Source of the DNA: Cycloclasticus sp. symbiont of Bathymodiolus heckerae
GTDB lineage: Bacteria > Pseudomonadota > Gammaproteobacteria > Methylococcales > Cycloclasticaceae
DNA: 64,000 nt
Assembly (NCBI GenBank): GCA_002101235.1
Contig: LWTL01000116.1
Coordinates: forward strand, 1-64,000
Direction of reading: 5' to 3'
Shown here in pieces: positions 46,736 through 55,415 of the stretch. Made by a program: the position numbers and the translations under genes. Below the pieces are notes generated by a model that saw only the letters and a program-made list of their open reading frames with translations, was not told the origin of the DNA and did no database searches. Each line of letters begins with the position of its first letter. Within the stretch, counting starts at the first letter, position 1.

Positions 46736-47767
46736 ATGCGTATATTACTTTCAGTTTTATTTTTTGTTTTAGTAGGAACGAACTCTATAGCATTAGCTAA
46801 AAACTGGTTAACATTGCCAGATGTAGCTCCGGCTCCAGAGAGCAACCCGACAACACCTGAAAAAGTTGAATTGGGCAAAATGCTTTATTTTGATCCGCGT
46901 TTATCATCAACCGGTACAGTATCTTGTAACTCTTGCCATAACGTTATGTTAGGTGGAGACGATAACAGAGCTTTGTCGATGGGTGTTCATGGACAGTTAG
47001 GCGGTAGAAGTGCGCCGACGGTTTGGAATTCTGCGTTTAATTCCGTGCAATTTTGGGATGGTCGTGCGGATAGTTTAGAAGCGCAAGCAGAAGGCCCAGT
47101 AACAGCTGGTGTTGAGATGGGCATGAAAAATTGGGATGACGTTGTTGCGAGACTCGAAAAAATCCCCGGTTATGTTCAGGCGTTTAAAACAGCGTTTGGT
47201 GAAGACGCAGTTATTTCTAAAGAAAACGCGACGAAAGCGATAGCGTCTTATGAAAGAACATTAATTACACCGAATAGCCCGTATGACCGTTATGTTAAAG
47301 GTGATGAGTCTGCAATGAACGAGCAACAAATACGCGGGATGAATAGTTTCTCCCAAGTAGGTTGTGCTGCTTGTCATAGTGGTGCCGCCTTCAACGGTCC
47401 CACTCTGCCTGCGGGCACAGGTTTTTACTTTTACTTCCCAACGTTTACGGATAGTGACTATGTTGCAAAATATGACCTGTTAAAAGATAAAGGTCGTGGA
47501 GAAGTGACTAAAAACAATGGTGATGACCATCGTTACAAAGTGCCTGTGCTTCGCAATGTTGAATTAATGGCACCTTATTTCCATAATGGTTCAGTGAAAA
47601 CATTGGATGAGGCTGTAAAGGTTATGGCGAAGGTTCAGCTTAACAAGGTATTGAGCGACGAAGAAGTGAGTGATATTGTTGCTTTCTTAGGTGCTTTAAC
47701 GGGCGAGTTCCCTGAGCAAACATTCCCTAGGCTTCCAGCAACATCTGGGGAGACGTTGACACCTTAA
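46736..47767 (+). CDS. di-haem cytochrome c peroxidase
   Basis: Periplasmic enzyme reducing hydrogen peroxide with electrons from cytochrome c. The 343-residue protein has a signal peptide (cleavage near residue 21) and two haem motifs, CNSCH at 64-68 and CAACH near 215, with the conserved segments VELGKMLYFDPRLSSTGT, GRSAPTVWN and FHNGSVKTLDEAV. It belongs to the CcpA/MauG superfamily; the N-terminal haem region matches true peroxidases. The local cytochromes c4/c5 could donate electrons. Confidence 0.92.
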   Translation: MRILLSVLFFVLVGTNSIALAKNWLTLPDVAPAPESNPTTPEKVELGKMLYFDPRLSSTGTVSCNSCHNVMLGGDDNRALSMGVHGQLGGRSAPTVWNSAFNSVQFWDGRADSLEAQAEGPVTAGVEMGMKNWDDVVARLEKIPGYVQAFKTAFGEDAVISKENATKAIASYERTLITPNSPYDRYVKGDESAMNEQQIRGMNSFSQVGCAACHSGAAFNGPTLPAGTGFYFYFPTFTDSDYVAKYDLLKDKGRGEVTKNNGDDHRYKVPVLRNVELMAPYFHNGSVKTLDEAVKVMAKVQLNKVLSDEEVSDIVAFLGALTGEFPEQTFPRLPATSGETLTP

Positions 47768-47856
47768 TGCCAGAAACCTGTATATAGAAAGAAAGCTGTT
47801 AATGGTTTTGTTGGTAGCAAAATAATACTTTTAGCGAGTCTCTTTCTCAGAAAATA

Positions 47857-47889
47857 AAAAAAGCCCCTTAAATGTAAGGGGCTTTTTTT
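47857..47889. terminator. bidirectional terminator between the peroxidase and lipoprotein genes
   Basis: AAGCCCCTTA and TAAGGGGCTT form a perfect 10-bp stem with a four-base loop. An A run precedes and a T run follows, so it can end transcription from both converging genes. Confidence 0.88.
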
Positions 47890-47904
47890 GGCGAACTAAA
47901 AAAT

Positions 47905-48417
47905 CTACTTAGTTAAAGTGTCAAGAGAGCCTTGCGCTTCATCAAGAAGGTTAGTTGCGTTCTCTTTAGTAGTTGATTCCGCTGTTCCTATAGTGCTTGT
48001 AGTCTCAACTTCATTTGAGCTTTCAGATAGATTAGAAATAGCGTCGTTTGCCATTTCTTTAGCAGACTCAGTTGCGTCAGTAGCAACTTCTTCAGCTATG
48101 TCCATCGCATTATTGGCAGCTTCTTTAGTGGCTTCCATGGCGTCACTTGCCATTTCTTTAGTTGTATCGACAACAGACGATGCCGCCTCAGTTGTTGCTT
48201 CTATTGCAGAATCTGTCGCGTCGATAGTGGCATCTATAATAGAGTGCGTTGTATCGCTGGTTTCTTCTGCAACATCATTAGCTATTTCGTTAGCTGAATC
48301 GATGGTGCTAATTGAAGTGTCTTTTGCGCTAGATTCGGCTTTTTCAGCTTCTTCGCAGCCGGTTAAAAATAACAGACTGGTAATAAATGCAGTGAGTAAT
48401 AATGTTGAACGTTTCAT
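47905..48417 (-). CDS. lipoprotein with apolipoprotein-like amphipathic repeats
   Basis: A 170-residue lipoprotein: signal peptide with lipobox LTGC at 18-21, then an almost uninterrupted run of Ala/Thr/Asp/Glu-rich repeats (for example DATDSAIEATTEAASS and KEMASDAMEATKEAANN) with a period near 11 residues. The pattern predicts one very long amphipathic helix of acidic character. No family is recognised beyond this low-complexity class. It may lie along the envelope or bind a hydrophobic surface. It is a single gene closed by the shared terminator. Confidence 0.78.
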   Translation of the reverse strand: MKRSTLLLTAFITSLLFLTGCEEAEKAESSAKDTSISTIDSANEIANDVAEETSDTTHSIIDATIDATDSAIEATTEAASSVVDTTKEMASDAMEATKEAANNAMDIAEEVATDATESAKEMANDAISNLSESSNEVETTSTIGTAESTTKENATNLLDEAQGSLDTLTK

Positions 48418-48544
48418 GGAGTTTCCTTATTTGATGTTCTTAAAAACTGTTAAACCTCGTGTTTAACAGGGGATCAATTATAATAAAATATAGAATTTGA
48501 ATACAAGCTTAATGAAAGCGCTGAATTTTAATAAATGAGTAAAT

Positions 48545-49036
48545 ATGTTAAATAAAAAAGAGCCAGACTGGCTAAGCCCTGAGGAATACCAAATGATAGT
48601 TGCGCCTTCTTTGAAGGTTTGTGCAGAGTTAGCTGCGAGCAGGGGTGATCCAACACTGTTTCAAGATTTGCCGAGTATGGTTTGCTTGATACACTTAGTG
48701 ACGCGCCTTAAAGATTATTATATTGACGAGTGGGCGGTACTGAGTGCAACCTCGAGTGAGGCTTCTCTCAAAAAGGCTCCTGAAGCCGCTTGTATGATGG
48801 TGTTAACGGAAGGTAATGTTGGTAAAGATGAATTGCCTTCTATGATAGATTCGTTAAAGAACGCTTATAAAATGGTTCAAGCGGCTGGGGTTGGTGATAA
48901 CGCGGATGATGATATTCAACAAGCTTGGGAATATATGAAAAAATCTGAGCACGAGCAATTCATGGCGTTGCTGGAACAGTCTGCAAAAAAGTTTGTTATT
49001 GGAATAGATGTTTGGGAAAAAACGAGAAGTGGTTAG
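48545..49036 (+). CDS. hypothetical helical protein
   Basis: A 163-residue soluble protein without signal peptide. I recognise no domain. It is predominantly helical, with WLSPEEYQMIVAPSLKVCAEL at the start and several Met/Cys-rich hydrophobic helices. Its last 29 bases overlap the start of the transglycosylase lipoprotein gene in another frame, so the two are translationally linked, though a functional link is unproven. Confidence 0.7.
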   Translation: MLNKKEPDWLSPEEYQMIVAPSLKVCAELAASRGDPTLFQDLPSMVCLIHLVTRLKDYYIDEWAVLSATSSEASLKKAPEAACMMVLTEGNVGKDELPSMIDSLKNAYKMVQAAGVGDNADDDIQQAWEYMKKSEHEQFMALLEQSAKKFVIGIDVWEKTRSG

Positions 49037-49634
49037 GATAGCTCTAATACTTCTTATCTTAATGGGTTTGTTAGGTTGTGCAACGCTACCGCCGAAAAAC
49101 CAAGGTAACGTTTGTTCGATTTTTTATCAGAAAGATGATTGGTATGCCGGTGCCTTACGAGCCCAAGAAAAATGGGGAGTACCTGTTGCCGTACAAATGG
49201 CAATAATTCATCAGGAGTCTCACTTTCAGTCTAACGTTCGCCCACCGCGTGATTGGTTTTTAGGTATTATTCCATTACCGCGTTCCTCTTCGGCCTATGG
49301 TTATGGACAAGCGCAAGATGGCACATGGGAATGGTATATGAAAGCAACAGATAATTTTGGCGCTGATCGAGATGATTTTGCTGATGTAACCGATTTTATC
49401 GGCTGGTACACCAATGTCTCACAGCGTAAATTAGGTATATCAAAGTGGAACGCGGAGAAGCAATATCTGGCTTATCACGAAGGACATGGGGGCTATAGCC
49501 GCGGGACGTACTTGGCTAAACCATGGCTTCAAAGAGTGGCTAAGAGAGTGGGTGCAGAGGCGCAACGATATTCTGCCCAGCTAAAAGGTTGTGAGTCTAG
49601 TTTGGATGCGGGTTGGTCTATTTGGCCGTTTTAA
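49008..49634 (+). CDS. lipoprotein with lysozyme-like lytic transglycosylase domain
   Basis: A 208-residue probable peptidoglycan-cleaving lipoprotein. It has a basic N-terminus, hydrophobic stretch and lipobox LLGC at about 21-24, then an SLT-type domain with the catalytic glutamate in IIHQESHFQSNVRPP, the GYGQAQDGTWEWY motif and AYHEGHGGYSRGTY in place of the usual AYNxG. The start could be ATG 49008 or GTG 49029; both keep the signal. A LysM transglycosylase follows within six bases of the stop, so two wall-cutting enzymes are made together. Confidence 0.85.
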   Translation: MFGKKREVVRIALILLILMGLLGCATLPPKNQGNVCSIFYQKDDWYAGALRAQEKWGVPVAVQMAIIHQESHFQSNVRPPRDWFLGIIPLPRSSSAYGYGQAQDGTWEWYMKATDNFGADRDDFADVTDFIGWYTNVSQRKLGISKWNAEKQYLAYHEGHGGYSRGTYLAKPWLQRVAKRVGAEAQRYSAQLKGCESSLDAGWSIWPF

Positions 49635-49639
49635 TATTG

Positions 49640-51661
49640 ATGAGAATAGATTTGAAAAAAGGATGTTTTGTATTTTTGATGGGCGTTTTTTTGCTTGCTC
49701 TGCCGAGCGCGTCTTTAGCGAAAGAGTCACCGCATTTTCCTCAACCAGAGGCATTAAAGCCGGATGTGAATTTCTGGTTAAAAGTGTATACAGAGGTCAC
49801 CACGAGCCAAGGGTTTATTCACGACAATGAACATTTAAATATTATTTATGAGCGTGTTTCTTTTGCGCCGGGTACGAGCTATAAAGCACGTCAAAAAACA
49901 ATTAAGCAGAAGAAGAAATACTATAAAAATATTTTGTCGTATTTGGCAAAGAGCCCCAGTAAGCGGCTTGATAGTGCGCGTTACAGACATGTTAAAGCAT
50001 TATGGCCAAAAGGAACAAAGGCGGCTGAGTTTCGTAAAGCAGAGAAAAGATTAAGGTTTCAGTTAGGCCAGGCTAACCGATTTAAACAAGGGATTATCCG
50101 CTCTGGTCGTTGGATGCCGTTTATTAAAAAAGAGTTTCGCTTATTAGGTATACCTGAAGAATTATCGTCGTTGCCGCACGTTGAATCATCATTTCGTTCA
50201 GATGCGAGGTCGCATGCAGGAGCAGCTGGTCTGTGGCAATTTACGCGTTCAACAGGGCGTCGCTTTATGCGTATTGATCATGTGGTGGACGAACGTTTAG
50301 ACCCTTTTTTAGCGACAAGAGCGGCCGGTTTATTGTTAAAGGATAATCACGAAATAACCGGCACTTGGCCTTTGGCATTAACCGCCTACAATCACGGCGC
50401 AGCGGGTATGCGCCGTGCGGTTAACTCTGTGGGTGGTACAGATATAGCAAAGATCGTGCGTGAATATAAGGGGCGTACCTTTGGGTTTGCGTCGCGAAAT
50501 TTTTACAATGCTTTTGTTGCTGCAAATGATATTGAACGGAAGCCGTCTGCCTATTTTGGCAAGATACAACGCGACAGCCCTATGGTTATTGAAGAGGTTA
50601 AGTTGCCGTCGTATTATACAGCGCAAGGGTTAATGGACGCCTTTGGTGTTAAGAATAATATCTTCAAATCACTCAACCCAGCGTTGCAATCAACGGTATG
50701 GTCGAACAATAAATATGTACCGAAAGGTTATCGACTTCGTTTGCCTGCTAGTTTGGAGAACGGCCAGCATCAAACGTTAATTGCCAGTATTCCGCGTGAT
50801 GAAAGGGCAGTAAAGCAAAAGCCCGATGTGTCCTATAAAGTAAAAAAGGGCGATTCATTATCTAAAATTGCGAGACGCTTTAAAGTTAGAACCAGTGAAT
50901 TAGTGGCGATAAACGGTTTACGCAGCCAGCACAAAATTCGCATTGGTCAGACATTAAAACTGCCAAGCTCAGCGAAGAAGAAACTGAAAGGGGCGCACCA
51001 AGTTGCGCAAGATGCGATTTTTTATAAGGTGAGTAAGGGCGATCGCTTGTCGGTTATTGCTAAAAAGGCAGATGTGTCTGAAGCTGACATCATGACGCTT
51101 AATAAATTAAGAAATAAAAACTATTTGTATGTCGGCCAAAAGCTACGGTTAAGAGCTGACCCGTTGGTGTTGTCGATTGCTGCGAATGAAAAAACTCTTA
51201 CGCCAAAGGTAGTGTCAAAAGACGAGGCGTTAAGGGCCGACCCTAGTAATTATTTGGTTACAAAAGCGGGTTATATTGAGGTTCAAAGCAACGAAACGCT
51301 AGGCCACTATGCAGACTGGCTTATGGTGAGGGTGAGTGAATTGCGGAGACTCAATAATTTGAGCTCTAAGGCGAGGTTAGTAGTTGGGAAACCTTTAAAA
51401 CTGAACCTTTCTAATGTGTCGACACGTGCTTTTGAGAGGAAAAGGTTAGCGTATCATCAAAAGTTGCAAGGAGATTTTTTCAAACGATTTAGTGTTTCTA
51501 AAACTAAAATGTTTATTGTGCCGAAAGGGAGTTCTATTTGGTTGTTGGCGCAGCAACATAATGTGCCGATATGGTTGTTACGGCAATATAACACTGACAC
51601 AAATTTTAACCGTATTAGTGCGGGCTCAAAAATAAGGTTTCCAGTCGTTAAACGAAAATAA
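49640..51661 (+). CDS. MltD-like lytic transglycosylase with LysM repeats
   Basis: A 673-residue exported enzyme that cuts glycan strands of peptidoglycan. A signal peptide ends near residue 27 (PSASLA). The SLT domain lies around residues 170-300, with catalytic Glu in SLPHVESSFRSDARS, then AAGLWQFTRSTGRRF and LTAYNHGAAGMRRAV. Four LysM modules follow (YKVKKGDSLSKIARRFKV, YKVSKGDRLSVIAKKADV, a diverged one at IEVQSNETLGHYADWL, and VPKGSSIWLLAQQHNV at the end). I chose the ATG at 49640; the GTG at 49613 lies within the preceding gene. No lipobox is evident. Confidence 0.9.
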   Translation: MRIDLKKGCFVFLMGVFLLALPSASLAKESPHFPQPEALKPDVNFWLKVYTEVTTSQGFIHDNEHLNIIYERVSFAPGTSYKARQKTIKQKKKYYKNILSYLAKSPSKRLDSARYRHVKALWPKGTKAAEFRKAEKRLRFQLGQANRFKQGIIRSGRWMPFIKKEFRLLGIPEELSSLPHVESSFRSDARSHAGAAGLWQFTRSTGRRFMRIDHVVDERLDPFLATRAAGLLLKDNHEITGTWPLALTAYNHGAAGMRRAVNSVGGTDIAKIVREYKGRTFGFASRNFYNAFVAANDIERKPSAYFGKIQRDSPMVIEEVKLPSYYTAQGLMDAFGVKNNIFKSLNPALQSTVWSNNKYVPKGYRLRLPASLENGQHQTLIASIPRDERAVKQKPDVSYKVKKGDSLSKIARRFKVRTSELVAINGLRSQHKIRIGQTLKLPSSAKKKLKGAHQVAQDAIFYKVSKGDRLSVIAKKADVSEADIMTLNKLRNKNYLYVGQKLRLRADPLVLSIAANEKTLTPKVVSKDEALRADPSNYLVTKAGYIEVQSNETLGHYADWLMVRVSELRRLNNLSSKARLVVGKPLKLNLSNVSTRAFERKRLAYHQKLQGDFFKRFSVSKTKMFIVPKGSSIWLLAQQHNVPIWLLRQYNTDTNFNRISAGSKIRFPVVKRK

Positions 51662-51665
51662 TTCT

Positions 51666-52820
51666 TTAATTACTACGCGGAGTTATTGCTAGCTTCCCAG
51701 CAGAGACGTTAAAAGCATTTTTATTCTCGAGTGTGAGAAGGAGATCCTTACCAACCATTTCATGTCTCCAGTCACATAATAATTCAATATCATGCTCTCC
51801 CTGTATAAGCTGTAATAGCTCTTTTCGAGTGGTGATAGAGGTTGGGTTAACGCCAGCAGCACTAGCAGCTAAACGAACTTGAGCCATGAGTAGGTCAGCT
51901 AGTGCTTCTTGGTTTTCGCTCGCTTTTTTGGGTTTCTTAACTTTTTCTTGGGAAGCTGGTTTTTCGTCAATTGCATCACTCACTATGGCAATAATTGTAT
52001 CGCCGAATTTATCAATAAATTTTTCTGATACTCCTCGAATACTGGATAGTGTGCGAATATTTGTCGGCTTAAGTTTTGCGATTTCGATCAAAATATCATC
52101 TTTAATAAGCCAACCGCGTGGGATGTTTTTAGATTGAGCGAGTTCTTCTCGCCATTCTGCCATTTTTTGTAAGGTCGATAAGGGTGCGCCTTTCAAACGT
52201 TTTGCCGCGCGTATACGTTTCCATGCGAGCTCTGGTGGGTTGGAATAAAGGCGTGCTTTACATAAATCAGAAAAAGCAGGTGCGAGCCAATTTAAACGGT
52301 CTTTTTCTATGAGTTGTTTTTCTAATAATGGGTAAAGTTTTGCCAGATAGATAACATCGTCTGCGGCATAGGTTATTTGGTCATCACTCAACGGGCGACG
52401 CAACCAATCGGTACGGGAATGCGCTTTACTGAGTTGAACGCCTAAAATATCATCAACGAGCCTAGCGTATCCGGCTTGCTCAGGGTGACCAAGAATAGGT
52501 GCGGCAATTTGAGTATCAAAAACGGGTGATAGGGGTTCGCCGCGTAAGTCATAAAATATTTCTTGGTCTTGTCGCGCGGCATGAAATATTTTCAAAATAT
52601 TTTTATCGTATAAAACATCTAATAAAGGGTTGATGTCGCAAGCGAGCGGGTCGATGATAGCGACTATATTGGGCGTGGCTATTTGTATTAAAGCGAGGAT
52701 TGAGCGATACGTTTTTTCACGTTGAAATTCGGTATCAATAGCGAGCCAAGGCACGCTTTTTATTTGATTACAAAACTCACGAAGTTGCTCGGTGTTATCA
52801 ATGTATTGAGGTTGCGTCAT
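51666..52820 (-). CDS. rnd: ribonuclease D
   Basis: 3'-5' exoribonuclease that trims tRNA precursors. The 384-residue protein has the DEDD exonuclease motifs (AIDTEFQRE with Asp29 and Glu31, HAARQDQEIF, and YAADDVIYLAKLY) and HRDC domains (ELAWKRIRAAKRLKG, MAEWREELAQSKNIPRGWLIKD). It converges with the transglycosylase gene, four bases apart, and diverges from the DUF2007 gene. Confidence 0.94.
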   Translation of the reverse strand: MTQPQYIDNTEQLREFCNQIKSVPWLAIDTEFQREKTYRSILALIQIATPNIVAIIDPLACDINPLLDVLYDKNILKIFHAARQDQEIFYDLRGEPLSPVFDTQIAAPILGHPEQAGYARLVDDILGVQLSKAHSRTDWLRRPLSDDQITYAADDVIYLAKLYPLLEKQLIEKDRLNWLAPAFSDLCKARLYSNPPELAWKRIRAAKRLKGAPLSTLQKMAEWREELAQSKNIPRGWLIKDDILIEIAKLKPTNIRTLSSIRGVSEKFIDKFGDTIIAIVSDAIDEKPASQEKVKKPKKASENQEALADLLMAQVRLAASAAGVNPTSITTRKELLQLIQGEHDIELLCDWRHEMVGKDLLLTLENKNAFNVSAGKLAITPRSN

Positions 52821-52849
52821 AAAAGGGATGTTTAAATAGGGTGGTAGTG

Positions 52850-53170
52850 ATGATTAAAGTTTTTTCCACGCAAAATTTTATTGAGGTGGCTTTTTGGAGA
52901 AACTATCTTGAGCAACAGGGAGTTGCTTGTCAAATAAGAAATGAGTTTTTAGGTGGCGCAATAGGTGAAGTGCCGCCGATAAAGTGCTGGCCAGAGTTGT
53001 GGATTGAAGATGATCGAGACGAAGCGCTGGCGAGAAAACATTTAGCAAGTGATCCGTTGGGTGAGCAGAACTTACCGGAGTGGGTGTGTTCATATTGCGG
53101 GGAAAGCAGCGAAGGGCAATTTTCACATTGCTGGAATTGTGAGAAAGAAAAAGTGACAGAGGAAATTTAA
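52850..53170 (+). CDS. DUF2007-like protein with C-terminal zinc ribbon
   Basis: About 106 residues from the ATG at 52850, which follows AGGGTGG; an in-frame GTG three codons upstream is an alternative. The first half (KVFSTQNFIEVAFWRNYLEQ, then CQIRN and PELWIEDDRDEALAR) matches DUF2007, proposed as a PII-like fold. The end carries two CxxC pairs (CSYCGE and CWNCEK), a zinc ribbon. Function is unknown. The next small gene begins at the base after its stop. Confidence 0.78.
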   Translation: MIKVFSTQNFIEVAFWRNYLEQQGVACQIRNEFLGGAIGEVPPIKCWPELWIEDDRDEALARKHLASDPLGEQNLPEWVCSYCGESSEGQFSHCWNCEKEKVTEEI

Positions 53171-53359
53171 ATGGTAGGTATGGCATTGTGGGAACAGTTG
53201 GCGTTAGGCGCAATTGTGTTGTTGGTTATTTTTTGGTTTAAGCCCGGTGTTGCTGCGGCATTAAAGCAAAGCGAAGAAGCAGAAAAAGACTGGGCGGGTA
53301 TTTTATTGCCGATAGCGGCGGTAATTTTATTTGTTGTTTTTCTTTTAATGACGACCTAG
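53171..53359 (+). CDS. small two-span membrane protein
   Basis: A 62-residue protein with two hydrophobic segments (about 8-24 and 43-61) joined by a charged loop. It starts immediately after the preceding stop, with GAGG about eight bases upstream, and overlaps the end of the convergent radical SAM gene by four bases. No family is recognised. Confidence 0.7.
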   Translation: MVGMALWEQLALGAIVLLVIFWFKPGVAAALKQSEEAEKDWAGILLPIAAVILFVVFLLMTT

Positions 53360-54753
53360 AAACTGTTGATATGTTCACTAGTAGGTTCGGCGCAGCAATA
53401 CCATGCTTCTGATAAGTGGGGAACTTGTTTACTTGAGCCGATAGTAAGTTTTGGTGCAGGGGTATTTAAAGCATCGTGCGTTGCTTGCCATATGCTAGCA
53501 AAGGTTTGCTGACGTGTTGATTCGTGCTGGTCGGCATGCTCCACGATGGTCATGATGTCGAGTTGTAGCTTATCGACAGCCGAGTGTGAATGTTGCCATT
53601 GATAGCCCAAGGTGTCAGGGTCAAAATCTCCAATCAACTCTTTAAAACCCGATAAATTTAGTAGGTATGAACCATTCGGAATAAGTAAGCGAATAGCGAG
53701 TTGTATGGGGGCGACTTCGTTAATTAGCTCTAAATTTATAATGTCTTGCAGCAAGTCACGGTAGCCCTTCAAACTTGCCCATGGTGAAAAGGGTACGAAG
53801 GTGGGTGAAATAACGAGGCCTGCTTGCCTGATGAGACTAACGGCTTTAAATGTATCTTCGCGTGTATGTCCTTTATCCAGCTTTAGTAAAATATCATCAT
53901 CAAATGATTCAACGGCACAAGTAATAAATAAGCAGCCCGTGTCTTTTAAAATGGTTAGTAATTCAGCGTGCTTCAAAATGTGTTCTATTTTGATGGTGGC
54001 ATCGAACGTTAAGGTAGGGTGCTTTTTGTGCATGGCTAAAATGACTTTTTTAGCATGAGTTGGGCCGTTAAAAAAATCGGGGTCACCAAATGAAATGTGC
54101 TCAGCGCCCATGGCTACTTGTTGTTCGATATCTTGCATAACAATATCAAAAGGTACAATGCGAAACTTGCCTTCGTAAATAGGTGTAACAGGGCAGTGCC
54201 GGCAAATGTATTTACAACCACGAGACGTTTCAATGAAGCCGAGTGTTTTAGGCTCATCGTTTTGTTGAATGAGTTTTGCGTACTTAGATAACGGCGGCAA
54301 ATCTTTTCTATCAGGCAACCTAAAGGCTATTTTCTCAGTGCGTACGATAGTGTTTTTTACGTCACTCACTGCTTGGTTTGAAAGTTGTTGTGCTAATTGT
54401 AAAATATCCGGTTCGCTTTCCCCACCAAAAAAATAACGGACTCCGTGCTGCGCTAATATATCTTGGTTGAGTGGTGCGTATAAACCAAATGAAAATAAGG
54501 TAGCGTTGGGCGCATGATGATTGATTTTTGGTAATGCTTTCAACGCAATGCGCGTGGAGGTGTGCATGCCAAGGTAGAGCCCAATTAAGTCAGCTTTTTC
54601 AAGGCTGTTTTCGTTAAGTTTTTGTACAGATAGATCAAGGCATTCAACGTTGAAGTTGTTGTCTTTTAACCATGCGCTTGCCTGAGACAGTGCAAAAGAT
54701 TGGCGGCCTAAGTCGTAAGGGCTAATCAGTAAAATAGAGAGTTTATTGTGCAT
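53356..54753 (-). CDS. CCAEP-tail radical SAM protein with B12-binding-like N-terminus
   Basis: A 465-residue enzyme. The N-terminal 130 residues resemble a cobalamin-binding fold; the radical SAM cluster motif is CKYICRHC with Cys180, Cys184 and Cys187, followed by SFGDPDFFNG. The C-terminus ends AWYCCAEPT, the mark of the CUAEP/CCAEP-tail radical SAM family, where the first position after W-Y-C may be selenocysteine. Here both codons are TGC (Cys453, Cys454), so this is the Cys form. The substrate is unknown; a thioether or peptide modification is possible but unproven. No precursor peptide is recognised beside it. Confidence 0.85.
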   Translation of the reverse strand: MHNKLSILLISPYDLGRQSFALSQASAWLKDNNFNVECLDLSVQKLNENSLEKADLIGLYLGMHTSTRIALKALPKINHHAPNATLFSFGLYAPLNQDILAQHGVRYFFGGESEPDILQLAQQLSNQAVSDVKNTIVRTEKIAFRLPDRKDLPPLSKYAKLIQQNDEPKTLGFIETSRGCKYICRHCPVTPIYEGKFRIVPFDIVMQDIEQQVAMGAEHISFGDPDFFNGPTHAKKVILAMHKKHPTLTFDATIKIEHILKHAELLTILKDTGCLFITCAVESFDDDILLKLDKGHTREDTFKAVSLIRQAGLVISPTFVPFSPWASLKGYRDLLQDIINLELINEVAPIQLAIRLLIPNGSYLLNLSGFKELIGDFDPDTLGYQWQHSHSAVDKLQLDIMTIVEHADQHESTRQQTFASIWQATHDALNTPAPKLTIGSSKQVPHLSEAWYCCAEPTSEHINSF

Positions 54754-54844
54754 ATTATGTCTCAGCTGAATGGAAGAATGATTATAACAAAGAGGGATAT
54801 GTTGTTAGTATGGCGATTAATATTTTTTAGTTGGCAAATAAAAC

Positions 54845-55354
54845 ATGAGTGAGCAAGAACTGGTAGAGCGAACGAATAAAACCCAAGTAAAGCGAGAGCT
54901 AGATACTTTTATGGCGCTGGGTAAGTCGATTGCATCATTGTCGAGGGACCAATTTGAGGCAATCTCACTACCTGATACGTTTAGACAAGCAATAGTGGAA
55001 GCTAAAAAATTATCTAAAGGCGGCGCGATTAAACGCCAGTTTAAATACATTGGTAAATTATTGCGCGATATGTCAGAAGAGGATGTCGATAAGCTTTTCC
55101 ACGGCTTAGATAGGCAGTTAGATAAAGACCGAGCTGCATCAGCTCGCTTGCATTCTTTGGAACAATGGCGCGATAGGTTGGTGGCTGAAGGTGATGTTGC
55201 GCTAAGTGATTTTTTAGCAGAACACCCAGAAGCGGATAGGCAGCATATGCGTCAATTGCAGCGAAAAGCTAAGCAAGAATTGGAGCGCGAAAAACCACCG
55301 GCTGCAGCGCGCAAGATTTTTCAATATATTAAAGAAATAACCATTGTAGATTAA
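54845..55354 (+). CDS. darP: ribosome biogenesis factor DarP (YjgA, DUF615)
   Basis: Assists late assembly of the 50S subunit. The 169-residue protein is helical and basic, with the family segments TQVKRELDTFMALGKSI, GGAIKRQFKYIGKLLRD, LEQWRDRLVAEGD and RQLQRKAKQELE. It is somewhat shorter than the E. coli protein (183 residues), mainly at the N-terminus. It precedes the RcnB-like gene by 61 bases. Confidence 0.92.
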   Translation: MSEQELVERTNKTQVKRELDTFMALGKSIASLSRDQFEAISLPDTFRQAIVEAKKLSKGGAIKRQFKYIGKLLRDMSEEDVDKLFHGLDRQLDKDRAASARLHSLEQWRDRLVAEGDVALSDFLAEHPEADRQHMRQLQRKAKQELEREKPPAAARKIFQYIKEITIVD

Positions 55355-55415
55355 TTCGCTGTTCAGCTAATGGGCGGTATAGTGAACGTAAGTAATTTAA
55401 GAATTAGGAGAGAAG

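Noticed and set aside
53380-53400. Selenocysteine in the CUAEP-type tail of the radical SAM protein
   Set aside because: Both relevant codons read TGC on the coding strand, not TGA; it is the cysteine form.
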